From the NCBI GenBank assembly GCA_947646735.1, contig CANTFK010000838.1, forward strand, positions 124,001 through 188,000: 64,000 nucleotides of DNA, read 5' to 3'. This document shows positions 22,001 to 31,285 of the stretch, piece after piece. The notes under the pieces are model-generated. The model was not told the DNA's origin. It worked only from the letters and a program-made list of their open reading frames with translations, and did no database searches. The stretch comes from Peronospora farinosa (taxonomy: Eukaryota > Oomycota > Peronosporomycetes > Peronosporales > Peronosporaceae). The translations under genes were made by a program, and so were the position numbers. Within the stretch, counting starts at the first letter, position 1. Each line of letters starts with the position of its first letter.

Positions 22001-22311
22001 ATGACCTACGTGATCTGCTTAACGCTCGCGCGCTTTCGAGCGCCACCAACAGACGTATCAAGCATAATTTTGCTTGGGGGGCCATGTACAACCTACTGAT
22101 GATGCCTATTGCGTGTGGTGCACTGTATGCTCCGTTTGGAATTTGGATCCCTCCAGCCCTCGCCGGTTTATCGGAGCTGCTATCGTCCGTGCCTGTGGTT
22201 CTCTTTTCACTGCTGCTTAACTATTGGAAGCCGCCGTTTAGTGGTGACTGGGTACACGAGAACCACGTGGCTATTGATGTATTGGAATCGACACCCTTGC
22301 TGCACAAGTAG
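19036..22311 (+). CDS. P1B-type heavy-metal (copper) transporting ATPase
   Basis: Single-exon gene of 1091 residues from ATG 19036. The first 190 residues are acidic and carry several vicinal Cys pairs (NDCC, DDCCSR, SSCCSK, DGCC), a probable metal-binding tail. An HMA domain follows with MTCSGCC (Cys202, Cys205), then a second HMA-like fold (about 265-345) without the CxxC pair. The P-type core has membrane helices, the TGEA actuator loop, the ion-binding CPC (699-701), phosphorylation motif DKTGT (Asp743) and hinge GDGVNDAP (from 953). YN-x4-P in the seventh helix and SS-x-PVV in the eighth fit the Cu(I) subgroup P1B-1. Expected role: ATP-driven Cu(I) export or delivery to the secretory pathway. 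Cd/Zn pumps also have CPC, so copper is likely but not proven. Confidence 0.93.
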   Translation: MDKRNDCCATVSADVTLENDAIGEKVDSLCSNDSVKSDGDETVTSCSNGEDDVIETKETAARDDCCSRQEDKKEVVADEHDDYCVTKTTKKASSCCSKQVKAKVKADGCCAFTEEQQGLNEYSLSVSGKKKSSSGLRLCLPKAQCLSPLERSSSFLNRLMLFRIDRRGTSEKTQTVLDRSRGKEITAESLETLCLNISGMTCSGCCTRIEKFMSTQRGVIDVKVSLLTSRGVFRFDPELVTAERIKQIVATLGFQPSVLSGDEVVSVVLHYGQSESSPEAKKLALQLPGVIAAEHVDEPVVCADVSSEALLVTYNPDITGARSIVCQLSRELRVSVQASSPRATSVRARADEVRRFTRLLFWSCLLSLPVIFVEFILPVFCPTSDHNPANAGVWGTANRLSVKNAVEFACATPVLFIVARPIHTSAFLALRYGKRVTMNVLISLSACTAYAFSVFTVAAAAFAKSQRPKVIPDQVNPSAASAQEHTDTLVKVDTFFEVTVLLVTLILVGRYIEALVKARASNSVDALLRMQAKTAILLEEEDQKELYIDVVLVERGDLLKVLPGTRVPTDGVVVRGASSVDESMITGEARKVPKEPEAIVIGGSINSQGVLIVRVTHTIHESMLARMVRLVGEAQASRGGRQSIADAVAAYFTTFIIILASLMFMLWYSLARHGHVDTQGWAPFPFALRFAITVLVISCPCAISLAVPTAVMVATTKGSQAGILFKGGRALEALAEVDAVVFDKTGTLTTAQLGVASVFDAENGVDRTQLWRCVAAAEKNSEHSIGKALVAYAETQLQDLQVDQAQGFEAVPGCGVHCTVQGVDVRLGSLTWLKQQTYGDCHALRVPVEFVEANQRFQAQGCIVVFVVIDGELLSAIALRDALRPEAKGVIYQLKREGVQPWMVTGDQRGTAMNVAMALGVPDGSVLAESLPHQKVDTVRLLQSLGLRVAFVGDGVNDAPALATADVGVALGAGTDVALDAADVVLVKDDLRDLLNARALSSATNRRIKHNFAWGAMYNLLMMPIACGALYAPFGIWIPPALAGLSELLSSVPVVLFSLLLNYWKPPFSGDWVHENHVAIDVLESTPLLHK

Positions 22312-24249
22312 CAATTACGAACAAAACGCAATCATTTGATGCATATAGAGGGCAGGTTAGTGCTGCTCTGTCATACAGAAAGCAAAAGGGTTGGCGTTGC
22401 CGCTTTTGAAACCACTCGGTCTGTTCCGGTTTGCCTCAAGTAGATGTCTTGGTGTACTCGCTTCTACTGACAGTATCTGTCGTCACGATCGCTACTCGCC
22501 TTTGTGTGTTAATCGATCGTGATAAATCGATTAATTTGAATTTGCGATGTGGTTTTATAAATTATTTTAGATAAATTAATGATATCATTGGGTGATTAAT
22601 TGTATCGTCAATAATTAATTATTCTAGATCACTGTAGCAATAATAATATTATTTAAGTAATATAGATATGAGAAAAATCTTGATTTAAAAAGAGCTACAA
22701 AACAAAAATTGTGAGGGATCAATCAATGCGATCGACACCAGGTCGGCCCATCAACACCAAGGTGAACTAAAGGACCCGGATTACAAACGAATCGTAACTA
22801 TCACTGGCTGCTGAACAGACGGTCGAAATCGCTGGTCATTATCGTTCCGGTGACAAGAAAAAGTTTGTTTCCATTCGCACCTTCTTTTTCTGAACTTACA
22901 TCCTCTTTGATTTCGCATTGAAAGTGCATTGACATGTGGCAAGAAGAAACTCACGCTCCTTAGAGTCCAAGTATTGGACCCGCACGTCATTGAATCAGCT
23001 CGATGATAGGTGTATTGACTTGTATCAAATAGTGACTCACGTTCCTTGTCGTCTACCACCGCGGTCGTATCATACCGTTCGTTACTTGGTAATATAGACA
23101 ACGGCGCCAGACAGTTAGCCTTTCTTGCTGTTTAGTAGTGTGAGTGATGCAGGCTGTCATATGATCCTGTCTCAGTGTCTTCGGTTGTCAAAGCACCATT
23201 GAGTTACGCTTGCGGATTCAGGAAAGTCTTGGCGGTGCTTAATATGTCGATCGAGAAGAATGTCCTATTTTACTTGTTATCGACAAGCATACGCTTATGA
23301 CACTTTTGATTCCGCGTACCCCTGATAACCGCACATGCAAGTATCGTAGCTCTAAAATGAATGGGATCTTTACCTTTTGCTTTGGGATGTCAAAAGTGTC
23401 GTAGAACTGTATCGGGAACTAAAACAAGGCCTTTGCCTCTGGTAATGAATGCATCCTGCCAGCCTAATGATAACCAACGAAAGTCTCAAAGAAAGAACAG
23501 CCACTAGTACAGCGCCTTGGTGGGATTCGATGGGACTTTCGCTCTCACGTTTCCTTTCTCTAGATTCTTCCGAATATCTCCAGTCGCCTGCTTGAGTAGC
23601 TCGACCATATTATTAACCGCGTTACGCGCAATAAATGAAAAAGTCTCGCCAAAAGTCAACGCACAGGCGGCTGTCGGTTGTTACCATAGGGCGCTGAGCT
23701 ACAGCCTGTCGTAATGGAGCAAACGACTAGCTGATAAAGGATACGTAGCATTTCGAGCAATCGGTTCTATAAACACCTCGTTATCAGAATGTGACAGGCT
23801 CCACCGATTGGGGCCGTTTCTCACAGCCGGTAATCACATTTGTCACATATCATTTATGGACGAGTGACAGGCATGCAGTTGTAGAGGTTTTATGCTTTAT
23901 ACCTCTGCTAGAAACTGGAAGCTGCTATTGTAACTGCATTATGTTCACTAGTTTATGCAACATAGTAGGAAGTGTATCTTTGTTTTTGGTGCGTCAAGCT
24001 TTCAAGTTCGCGTCTTCTGATTGGTCAGTGCTGTTGAAGTCAAGTCACAGCCATTGCGACAACCTGCACCATTTCAGACAGGGCAGAAAGGTATGGAAAT
24101 CGTGGACCACACGCCAATACCCGTGCAGTGGCGAGTTCTTTAACCAGTAGTGCTTTTAACTCGCAGAGCTCAAGGTTCTGGTCGGTCACACTTCTCTCTC
24201 TCTTGAACGTTTGCATTGTCTTCATTATTTCACCAAAAGAATTTGGAAA
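22312..24249. other. Intergenic, about 1.9 kb, AT-rich near 22.5-22.7 kb
   Basis: The longest gap in the gene-dense part. It starts with the ATPase 3' flank, then a strongly AT-rich patch (22,500-22,700) rich in TTAAT/ATTAA. Apart from one candidate minus-strand exon (23,503-23,670, listed separately) no coding signal was convincing. The last 60 bp hold a CT-rich tract (TTCTCTCTCTCTC) that looks like the leader of the next gene. Confidence 0.45.
23503..23670 (-). pseudogene. Candidate terminal exon or gene remnant, unknown family
   Basis: On the minus strand an open frame reads ACALTFGETFSFIARNAV and on to VPSNPTKALY, ending at TAG 23505-23503. The amino-acid composition and codons look coding, and a CCGACAG directly upstream could be a splice acceptor. 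No upstream exon could be joined with confidence: the minus-strand frame at 24,040-24,225 is far away and unlinked. It may be the last exon of an unrecognised gene or a relic. Confidence 0.3.
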
Positions 24250-25215
24250 ATGGAAAGCGCTACAAACGTGAAGACACTCATCGATCAGTTTGAGCTCATG
24301 GCACGAGCCAATGCCGTATCCTCAGCTCCACGATCTCAGTCCGTGTCAACATTCAAGAAAACGACACAGCTAAAGGCCGACAACTTATTGGTGAAGAAAA
24401 ACATTCAACACATGATCACAAATTACTCCCGCACACCATCGAAACCCGTACAAATGATCCAGAATGCCGAAAAAGCTGTAGAGCCTGTTGAGGACTTATC
24501 ACGGGAGAAAGAAGAAGTCCTTTGTAACACATCGAGGAAGGCCTCCTTTTACAAGAGGCTCACTGTCCATACGTCGGCCAAATATGATACCACAGCTCTT
24601 GACTCGTACGACTCCACTTTCTGCTCAAAGGTCCCTCGCAGCCCATCGTATTCGACCGCCTCTACGTGCTCTCTGGACTCGCTTCTCAGCCCGCAGGATT
24701 CCATTCTACACGAGCTACTGCAGAAGCCAGGTGAGACTAATACCGAAGTTGTCAGCCGCTCAAGACGGCCTGCACGTGATGAAAATCTGCAGCTCACGAC
24801 AACGTCAAAGTGGATCCCGGCAACCTCCAATCGGCGTAGTTTGCTCGTCAGGAAGCCACCATTCATGACGAAGAAAGAGTCGTCGATTCCAGTACCAAAA
24901 TCGACAAGCCTTTCTTCCAAATCAACACGAAGCGCTGTGGTGTCATCCCGACCCGTGAAGTCTCTCTCAAATATATCGTCTTCGCCTCGATACATGAACT
25001 ACGCTAGTTCGCCGCGCTACTCGGCCACAAAAGCCTGGAACATAGAGCGCCGTCGCCAGCTTGAAGAGCGCAACCGCAGCCTAGCCATTGATAAGGCCAT
25101 GCTCCCAATTGCAAAACAACACACCCGCCATACACGCCGGAGTAGCAGGGTCGAACGGAACAAGTGCGGTCACGATTGTACGATCTCAAGGAGAACCAGC
25201 ACGCAGCAAAACTAG
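24250..25215 (+). CDS. Ser-rich, probably disordered protein, function unknown
   Basis: Single exon of 321 residues from ATG 24250. A short helical N-terminus (VKTLIDQFELMARANA) resembles a protein-interaction helix. The middle is dominated by Ser, Thr, Lys and Pro with many SP and SPR sites (PRSPSY, SSPRYMN, SSPRYSA), which suggests CDK or MAPK phosphorylation. A basic helix, RRRQLEERNRSLAIDKAM, lies near the C-terminus. No catalytic domain, signal peptide or membrane segment was found. Composition resembles cytoskeleton-associated proteins, but that is inference. The oxygenase gene starts only 47 bp downstream on the same strand. Confidence 0.7.
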   Translation: MESATNVKTLIDQFELMARANAVSSAPRSQSVSTFKKTTQLKADNLLVKKNIQHMITNYSRTPSKPVQMIQNAEKAVEPVEDLSREKEEVLCNTSRKASFYKRLTVHTSAKYDTTALDSYDSTFCSKVPRSPSYSTASTCSLDSLLSPQDSILHELLQKPGETNTEVVSRSRRPARDENLQLTTTSKWIPATSNRRSLLVRKPPFMTKKESSIPVPKSTSLSSKSTRSAVVSSRPVKSLSNISSSPRYMNYASSPRYSATKAWNIERRRQLEERNRSLAIDKAMLPIAKQHTRHTRRSSRVERNKCGHDCTISRRTSTQQN

Positions 25216-25262
25216 AAGTAGCAGCCAAGAGTGATACTTGAGCTTTCAATTGTGCATGCAAA

Positions 25263-26288
25263 ATGGGTGGTCCCCGTTCTCTAACGCGAAAACATGAAAG
25301 AAATAGTGCCTTGTTTGCCACTACCGACATGGCGGTCATCTCTGCTGCAACAGAGTTCTCCATACCAATCGATTACAGTCTGGCGGCTACTTTCTACTGC
25401 CTCCATGCAAGCGACAACATTAAGCCTGTCAACTATCCGAAAAAGAACAATACTTCTGAAGTGTCGAAGCCAAGTGAGACCGTTGTAGAGACACTTGAAA
25501 ACGTGAACGAGGATGTCGTGCAAGTGCCACGTCTGCGACTAAGTGAACTCAACTGGAAGAACCGTGCCCGGTTTTTGGAGATGATGGAGCGTCACTCGTT
25601 CGTAGTGCTTACAGAACTTGGTGAGATGCTGGAACACATTCACGACCAAGTACTCCAGAACTTGGAAACGTTCTTCACAAGCGACGACGAAGGCTGGAAA
25701 AACAGGTGCACCAGCAAATACATCTATCGCAATGAGCACGGCAAACCTTTCTGGTATGCTGGATACGAGCATACGAGTGTACGAGACTGCTTCCGCGTGG
25801 CCTGTGGAGACATGTCGCGGCTTGTGTGGCCATCGCCCGAGTTTCAAACTAATTGGCTATTGCTGCAGCGCCGCATGCAGCGAATTTGCGACCGTGCGTT
25901 GAGCTTGACTTTAGGTTACGATATTGAGCCTTGCCATGTACGCTTGGACAAGGACTTCTCCGTCTGCTACGGACTGCACTACCCGAACATTGAAGGAAGC
26001 GGCCAATCCGCAACGGAAAATGTTTTTGAGCATGTGGATCCGAGTCTGTACGTGGTGGAACCTGTGCCCAGTGTGGAAGGATTAGATGTGTATGATTCAC
26101 ATTCAAAGCAGTGGCTCAAGACTGAGAAGCTTTGTGTTCCTGGTAAGGAGATGGTACTCTTCGGTGGTCACGCCTTAAATCAAACCACGCAAGGCCGCAT
26201 CCCAGGAACGCTACATCGCGTTCGTCGGACCCCAGGCCGGCGATTCTGTATCATTTACGAGCAAAAGTATGAGGAGTACTTCCTGTGA
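25263..26288 (+). CDS. 2-oxoglutarate/Fe(II)-dependent oxygenase, isopenicillin-N-synthase-like
   Basis: Single exon of 341 residues. The C-terminal half has the jelly-roll signature: HVD (His257, Asp259), a distal His318 in GTLHRVRR and Arg326/Arg327 in PGRRFCI, which would bind 2-oxoglutarate. LNQTTQGRIPGTLHRV closely follows the IPNS/gibberellin-oxidase pattern. An N-terminal DIOX_N-like part (LRLSELNWKNRARFLEMM) precedes it. Such enzymes hydroxylate or desaturate small molecules; the substrate cannot be read from sequence. The start could be ATG 25263 or ATG 25329 (MAVISAATEF); the latter would leave a more normal leader after the neighbour that stops at 25215. Confidence 0.85.
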   Translation: MGGPRSLTRKHERNSALFATTDMAVISAATEFSIPIDYSLAATFYCLHASDNIKPVNYPKKNNTSEVSKPSETVVETLENVNEDVVQVPRLRLSELNWKNRARFLEMMERHSFVVLTELGEMLEHIHDQVLQNLETFFTSDDEGWKNRCTSKYIYRNEHGKPFWYAGYEHTSVRDCFRVACGDMSRLVWPSPEFQTNWLLLQRRMQRICDRALSLTLGYDIEPCHVRLDKDFSVCYGLHYPNIEGSGQSATENVFEHVDPSLYVVEPVPSVEGLDVYDSHSKQWLKTEKLCVPGKEMVLFGGHALNQTTQGRIPGTLHRVRRTPGRRFCIIYEQKYEEYFL

Positions 26289-26499
26289 CTACCACAGAAT
26301 AATGTATTCCAGAGAATACACACTTTACACAGCACTGAATGAGAAAAAGTTGAGTGCGATGCACACATGATGGATCCGATTAGATGATATGACATGGGTT
26401 TGTGTGTACGCACGACGACCAAAATGCTGGCTGCCTTCTTTTACTATTTCTCGCTTGTTGTTGTCGCTGCTGCCCAACAAAATCCTATTACCAATGTGT

Positions 26500-28074
26500 T
26501 CATGGCTTCTTGACAACACTGACGAATCCGCTAGCAGCAGAAAAATACTTATTAGCCTCGGCGACGCGAGCCTTCGCAGCTTCGGGATTCATAAGCTCAA
26601 TGCCTTGCACGGGCGTAAATGCGAGACTTGATGCGAGCCCACAAAGCGGCGGTTTGCTAGCAGAAGATGCGGCAAAATTTGCAGCGCGCAACTTTTTGCT
26701 CGACTGCTTCTGCTCCTTGCGCATGATACGAAGATTACCCGACCCTTCCTGACCAAGCCGTCCAGATGTTATTCCCATGGCGTTGTCACCATACTCTTCA
26801 TCTGCCATAGCAAATGACTGCCTGTTCATTTCACGCCGTACATCTGTCATCTGTAATCGCTCCGTTATCTTACGGTAGCGCTTGCCACCACGTTTGCGGC
26901 GCGGTTTTTCGTCTGGAATGGGCAACGCTTTTTTCGTCTTTGCCTTTTGTGGCTCTTGCCATTTCTCCATCTTCCCGACCAGTTCCGTACGAAAGCGCGC
27001 ACCCACTAGACCTTCCATGTCAGTCTTGTGTGGCTGGCTATCCACACGCGCCATTAACGCTAGCTTGCCTGCTACTGCTCTGCACGCCTTCATTCGTAAA
27101 TACGGAGGCACACTCTGCACGAGGTCGCTAAAGAACAGAACGCCCGTGTGCTTCAATGCAGCAGCCGACGAGAACCCACTCAGCACTTTCTTCTCCTGTC
27201 CCAGCACTTGCAAGTTACACGCCGGTATTCGCGCTAGTTCCGCCACACCGCCAGCTAGTCCAATAAGCAGCGCTGCAATACGAGTGCCCACCAATTGCGA
27301 CACGTTTGGCGCCAAGTACTTCATGCGACTTTCCACAAAGCGCAGAATCATATTCTTGTCCTTCTCCAGCGACAACACTTCGTCACAAGCTTCCATACAC
27401 GTCTTCAAATCTTGAGGACCCAACGGTTTACCGCTCGTTCCTGAACCTGTAACCGAGATTCCAATCACCGCCGAGCTCGGCAGTAATTTGGGCAGCTCAT
27501 CTACGACGGTCAAATCCATCTCATTACCGATAGCCTTAATGACACGAGCATAGTCGAGGGCATTAGGCACGAGAGAGTCGAGCTCCGGGAACTTGGCAGC
27601 ATAAATCTCGGCAATAAAGCGGTGCACCGCTTCAATTTCATCGTCAATCTGTACCATTAGGTCATTGGACGTCACCACCAGGTCGTATTCAGCGCTTCCT
27701 TCCTCCAGCTGCTGGGGCTTAGCTGACGCGGCAGCGTCATCCACATATTGCTGGATCTCCTGCACGTGTGCCAGATACTTAGGCGAACGCTTAAGTGACG
27801 CGACAGCCGCCACGCCGCGATGTTTGACGCTGGAATACAGCGACTCTGTGAGGTTTTCAATCTGCTCTTCCGCGAGCGTCTGTTCCGTGTCCTGACGCTT
27901 CCGCTTATCTGCTCTCGACGTGGCAAAGTCCTCGAGCATGTGCTCATTAACATCATTGTCTTTGTCTTCCTCTACGTTAGAGACAAGAGACGACAGAGCA
28001 GACGTCTCTTCTTCGTCGCTGCCTTCACTAAGTTCGTCCAAGTCCTCCAAGAATGAGTCTGCAAGGGTCGACAT
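26500..28074 (-). CDS. PRPF31: U4/U6 snRNP protein Prp31
   Basis: Single exon of 524 residues, close to human PRPF31 (499). An acidic N-terminus (EDLDELSEGSDEEE) leads into the coiled-coil arm and the Nop domain (about 220-340), containing GLAGGVAELARIPACNLQVLG, quoted by ends GLAGGVAEL and NLQVLGQ. A basic nuclear localisation signal, KPRRKRGGKRYRK, comes next, then the conserved C-terminal part with MNRQSFAMADEEYGDNAMG. Prp31 binds 15.5K and U4 snRNA and is needed to form the tri-snRNP in the spliceosome. It is head-to-head with the first DEAD-box helicase. Confidence 0.95.
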   Translation of the reverse strand: MSTLADSFLEDLDELSEGSDEEETSALSSLVSNVEEDKDNDVNEHMLEDFATSRADKRKRQDTEQTLAEEQIENLTESLYSSVKHRGVAAVASLKRSPKYLAHVQEIQQYVDDAAASAKPQQLEEGSAEYDLVVTSNDLMVQIDDEIEAVHRFIAEIYAAKFPELDSLVPNALDYARVIKAIGNEMDLTVVDELPKLLPSSAVIGISVTGSGTSGKPLGPQDLKTCMEACDEVLSLEKDKNMILRFVESRMKYLAPNVSQLVGTRIAALLIGLAGGVAELARIPACNLQVLGQEKKVLSGFSSAAALKHTGVLFFSDLVQSVPPYLRMKACRAVAGKLALMARVDSQPHKTDMEGLVGARFRTELVGKMEKWQEPQKAKTKKALPIPDEKPRRKRGGKRYRKITERLQMTDVRREMNRQSFAMADEEYGDNAMGITSGRLGQEGSGNLRIMRKEQKQSSKKLRAANFAASSASKPPLCGLASSLAFTPVQGIELMNPEAAKARVAEANKYFSAASGFVSVVKKP

Positions 28075-28261
28075 GGCATACGAAATCTAGAATAAAGAAA
28101 TGTCGCGGAATGTATGTTCTATACAATATCCAAGTAGTTTTAGTCACCGTGGCGGGTAGGTGGAAACGGTTTGTCATCAAGACGGTCAGTTTTGCATTCT
28201 TGCGCTTTGCCACGTACGTGCATTCCTGAATTAGTCGAGAGAGAGAGAAGGAGAAGAGAAC
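28075..28261. promoter_or_regulatory. 187-bp divergent promoter between PRPF31 and DEAD-box helicase 1
   Basis: The two start codons are separated by 187 bp. A GAGAGAGAGAAGGAGAAGAG purine run directly precedes the helicase ATG. Both genes encode RNA-handling proteins, so co-regulation is plausible, but nothing in the sequence proves it. Confidence 0.5.
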
Positions 28262-30067
28262 ATGCCGGGACTAGAGAGTAATAGCAACAAAAGCAGCAGC
28301 ATTTGGCGACGCAAAACTCCGGCTGAAGGACGTAAGGACAGTGATGCTGAACACAAGAAGAAGAAGCCGCGTTGTGGAGGTCGTCGTAACAATGGCACCA
28401 AGAATGCTGACACGACCGAAGATCAGCTAAAGAAGGCTGTTGTGAAGCAGGAGATTCACGCTGATACGGACGTTGACGCTCTTGCGGAGACTATGAAGCC
28501 CACGAATCTAGACTATTTGTCGGATGTCCTGTTCGCGTCATTGGACATCTCTGCCCAGACAAAGCGCGCTATTGTCGAAGACTTCAAGTACGAACGTCTC
28601 ACGAACGTGCAGAACGAGACGTTTCCACTCATTGTGGCAGGAAAAGACGTGCTCGCGAAGGCCAAGACGGGCAACGGGAAGACCATTGCCTTCTTGCTGC
28701 CAGTGATCGAGAATATGGTGAAGAGCGGACGTCACTCTGGCGCCATCCCAACGCTTGCGGTGTCACCGACACGTGAACTGGCGCTGCAGATTGCAACAGA
28801 AGCGAAACGTCTCACCAAGTTTCACGACTTTAATGTTGCCTGCTTCGTGGGTGGCGCAAATATTAAGAAGGATGAACGTACTCTTACGAGCAGCACCCCG
28901 CTCGACATCCTAGTTGCCACTCCTGGTCGTCTGGCTGACCACTTGAAGCAGAATACGGGCAAAATCGCTGATCGATTAGGCAAGGCCAGTGTCTTGATTC
29001 TAGACGAAGCCGACCGACTGCTGGACATGGGTTTTCGGCGGGAGATCATCCGTATCATCGGATACCTGCCGAAAAAGCGTCAGACGCTGCTGTTCAGTGC
29101 TACACTACCAGCCTCTACGAAGGAGTTGAAGCAGGTCGCTTTGCGTGAAGACTACTCATTTGTGGATACTATTGATGCGAAGGAAGCAGACACGAATGTG
29201 CAGACCGAGCAGGAGTACATTGTATGCAAGATGGAGGATGTGATTTTGACGGTGGAGTGCATTCTGTCCGAGCACATGAAGCTGCCTGCGTATAAGGTGA
29301 TGCTGTTCTTTCCCACGGCCCGTTCCGCGCAGTTTATGGCGCAGCTCTTTCAGGCTGCAGGTTTCCCTGGTGTCCTCGAGATCCATTCTCGTAAAAGCCA
29401 AGCAGTGCGCACAAAGACGGCCGAGGCTTTCCGTAAGGGCCATAAGGTGATGATGTTTTCGTCTGACGTGTCAGCGCGTGGTGTGGACTACCCGGACGTG
29501 TCGCTTGTGCTCCAGGTGGGTCTCACTGATCGCGACCAGTATATCCACCGTCTTGGACGTACAGCACGTGCTGGTATGAAGGGCAAGGGTGTTCTTGTTT
29601 TGTCCGAGTTCGAGACGTCTTTGCTGGACCAGTTGTCTGACCTGCCTCTCAAGCAGAGATCACCTGTGATGCTGACGCCGTCACAGTCGCGCACGCTAAA
29701 GGTCACGAAGAACCTGAAAAATTACGGTGACGTGGAAAAGTCGGCGCAGCAGTCGTACCAGGCGTGGCTTGGTTTTTACAATTCGCATGCGAAGCGTCTG
29801 AAATTGAAGTCCGTTGAACTTGTGAGTCTTGCGGCCGATTACAGCCGCATTGTCGGCTTGGACGAGGTGCCGAAGCTTGAGAAGAGAACTCTCAAGAAGA
29901 TGAACCTCTTTGGCGTACCTGGCATTGAGCCGTCACCGTACACTCGTGACAATAGTGGCAACATCACTGGCGGTGGCTTTGGGGGGGGGGTGGCGGTGGC
30001 CGTGGTGGCGGCAACCGTGGTGGCTATGGTCGCAGATAAGTCATTAAGGTCGCTGCGTCGAAATTAA
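28262..30067 (+). CDS. DEAD-box RNA helicase (Mss116/RH31-like) with a frameshifted RGG tail
   Basis: Frame of 601 residues. The N-terminus is Lys/Arg-rich (HKKKKPRCGGRRNNG). Helicase motifs are motif I AKTGNGKT (134-141), Ia PTRELALQ, Ib TPGR, II DEAD (248-251), III SAT, V SARGVDYPD and VI HRLGRTARAG (429-438). ARGVDYPDVSLVLQ and the downstream DLPL segment are typical of the Mss116/RH25/RH26/RH31 group, which remodels structured RNA. After a run of ten G (29,981-29,990) the predicted C-terminus turns into an odd Val/Ala stretch. One base of difference in that run opens a Gly-Arg RGG tail ending at TAA 30037-30039. The true protein therefore probably ends at 30039. A paralogue lies 4 kb downstream. 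Confidence 0.93.
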   Translation: MPGLESNSNKSSSIWRRKTPAEGRKDSDAEHKKKKPRCGGRRNNGTKNADTTEDQLKKAVVKQEIHADTDVDALAETMKPTNLDYLSDVLFASLDISAQTKRAIVEDFKYERLTNVQNETFPLIVAGKDVLAKAKTGNGKTIAFLLPVIENMVKSGRHSGAIPTLAVSPTRELALQIATEAKRLTKFHDFNVACFVGGANIKKDERTLTSSTPLDILVATPGRLADHLKQNTGKIADRLGKASVLILDEADRLLDMGFRREIIRIIGYLPKKRQTLLFSATLPASTKELKQVALREDYSFVDTIDAKEADTNVQTEQEYIVCKMEDVILTVECILSEHMKLPAYKVMLFFPTARSAQFMAQLFQAAGFPGVLEIHSRKSQAVRTKTAEAFRKGHKVMMFSSDVSARGVDYPDVSLVLQVGLTDRDQYIHRLGRTARAGMKGKGVLVLSEFETSLLDQLSDLPLKQRSPVMLTPSQSRTLKVTKNLKNYGDVEKSAQQSYQAWLGFYNSHAKRLKLKSVELVSLAADYSRIVGLDEVPKLEKRTLKKMNLFGVPGIEPSPYTRDNSGNITGGGFGGGVAVAVVAATVVAMVADKSLRSLRRN

Positions 30068-30183
30068 GACGAAGGAGAGTGTAAATCAGTCTCAAATCTG
30101 CGTCTCAGCGTCTTGATTTCGTGGATGAACACAAGGTGATTTCCTCATCATTAGAAACCAATCTTAATTTATTGCAACGAAGG

Positions 30184-31093
30184 ATGAGTCGGTTGACTAC
30201 AGTAAATACTTTTATGGCCTCTTTTTCATATTTGATGTTAAGTGGTGGCCACGTCCATTTCTAATGTAAATTTTGTACAACACACCATTTTTCAGGCGAT
30301 GGACGAGATGGCGAAGATGTTGAAGAGCTACACGGGCGGCTTGCAGCAATCGTTCGAGTCAGTCTTCGAGCGCGTGGGGCAGAGCTTATCACAGAGCGCA
30401 CAGGTGATGCATATGATGAATCAAGTGATGGAGTCAGCGATGCTACAAAACCTGCTCATTTCCTCGAGCTATGGAGTCAATGAAGGCCTCATCATTGCGG
30501 TGGAGAATTGCTCACAGATCATGTTGGGGCAGACGATAATCAGCGCCCAATTGTGTAACTCCGAGACGAGTTTCTTCTCTACGACGCTCGAGTCGCTTTG
30601 TGTCGGCCAGCGAGTGCAGCTTCAAACGTCGATTCCTGACGTCGTTGGTCCTATCGCAGGCTTCATTGAGCTGGAATGCATCAGTCCTGGCACGCAGCAG
30701 ACACTTACGAAACGCTGTTCGTTCCGGGTGTTTTATCTCGAGCAAGGGACATTTCAAGCTGTGATGACTGGAGAAGAAGGCGCAACCCCTGATTTATATG
30801 AAGTGGCGGTGACGTCAGGCAATCTCCCATTGACACGAGTGAGGGAGCTCCTGAATCTCACTCCAATTCAAGGCATCTTGACGGACAAACAGGGACGGTA
30901 TCGTTTCGTACCAGCTGATCAGCGAAACAATGACATTGTGTTCTATCTATCGGTGAAGGAGGATGAAGAAGGCGACTGTGGCAACCATGTTACAGTATCT
31001 GCTGCTGCTGCTGGAAATGTCAGTACCGCCGAGGAGCGCCTGCGTCGATGCCAGCAGATAATTAATGAGATGGAAATCGAAAGTGGTAATTAG
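30184..31093 (+). CDS. Conserved-looking 271-aa protein, function unknown
   Basis: Exon 1 is 18 bp (30184-30201, MSRLTT). A 94-bp intron (GTAAAT to TTTTTCAG) leads to exon 2 (30296-31093) in matching phase, giving 271 residues. Residues about 7-60 form an amphipathic, Met-rich helix with many MxxxM spacings. The middle (about 70-235) has alternating hydrophobic strands (GLIIAVENCSQIMLGQTI, FRVFYLEQGTF), as in a beta-sandwich. The C-terminus (STAEERLRRCQQIINEM) is a second helix. No family was recognised. It lies between the two helicase paralogues. The tiny first exon is inferred from phase and splice sites; the alternative start is the ATG at 30299. Confidence 0.7.
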
Positions 31094-31285
31094 TGAAAGC
31101 TAGATGTATGCGGTGGAGCATCAATGCGTTGTTAATCGTAGTACAAAAGGTACCTCGGTGTAGGCGTCTACATCGCCTTTTCTTTTCAACAGCTTTTTGC
31201 AAGCCCTAAGGCACTTTCTCACTCCCGCCACTATGCAATACAAGCAACAGTGCTCCACTATCCGCTGCTATAACATCTATGCAGT

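Noticed and set aside
22781..23101. 106-codon minus-strand frame
   Set aside because: No similarity, no splice continuation, composition not coding-like.
24040..24225. 61-codon minus-strand frame upstream of the Ser-rich protein gene
   Set aside because: Overlaps the likely promoter and leader of that gene and cannot be spliced to the orphan exon at 23.5 kb.
26882..27415. 177-codon plus-strand frame
   Set aside because: Antisense to PRPF31, which is well supported.
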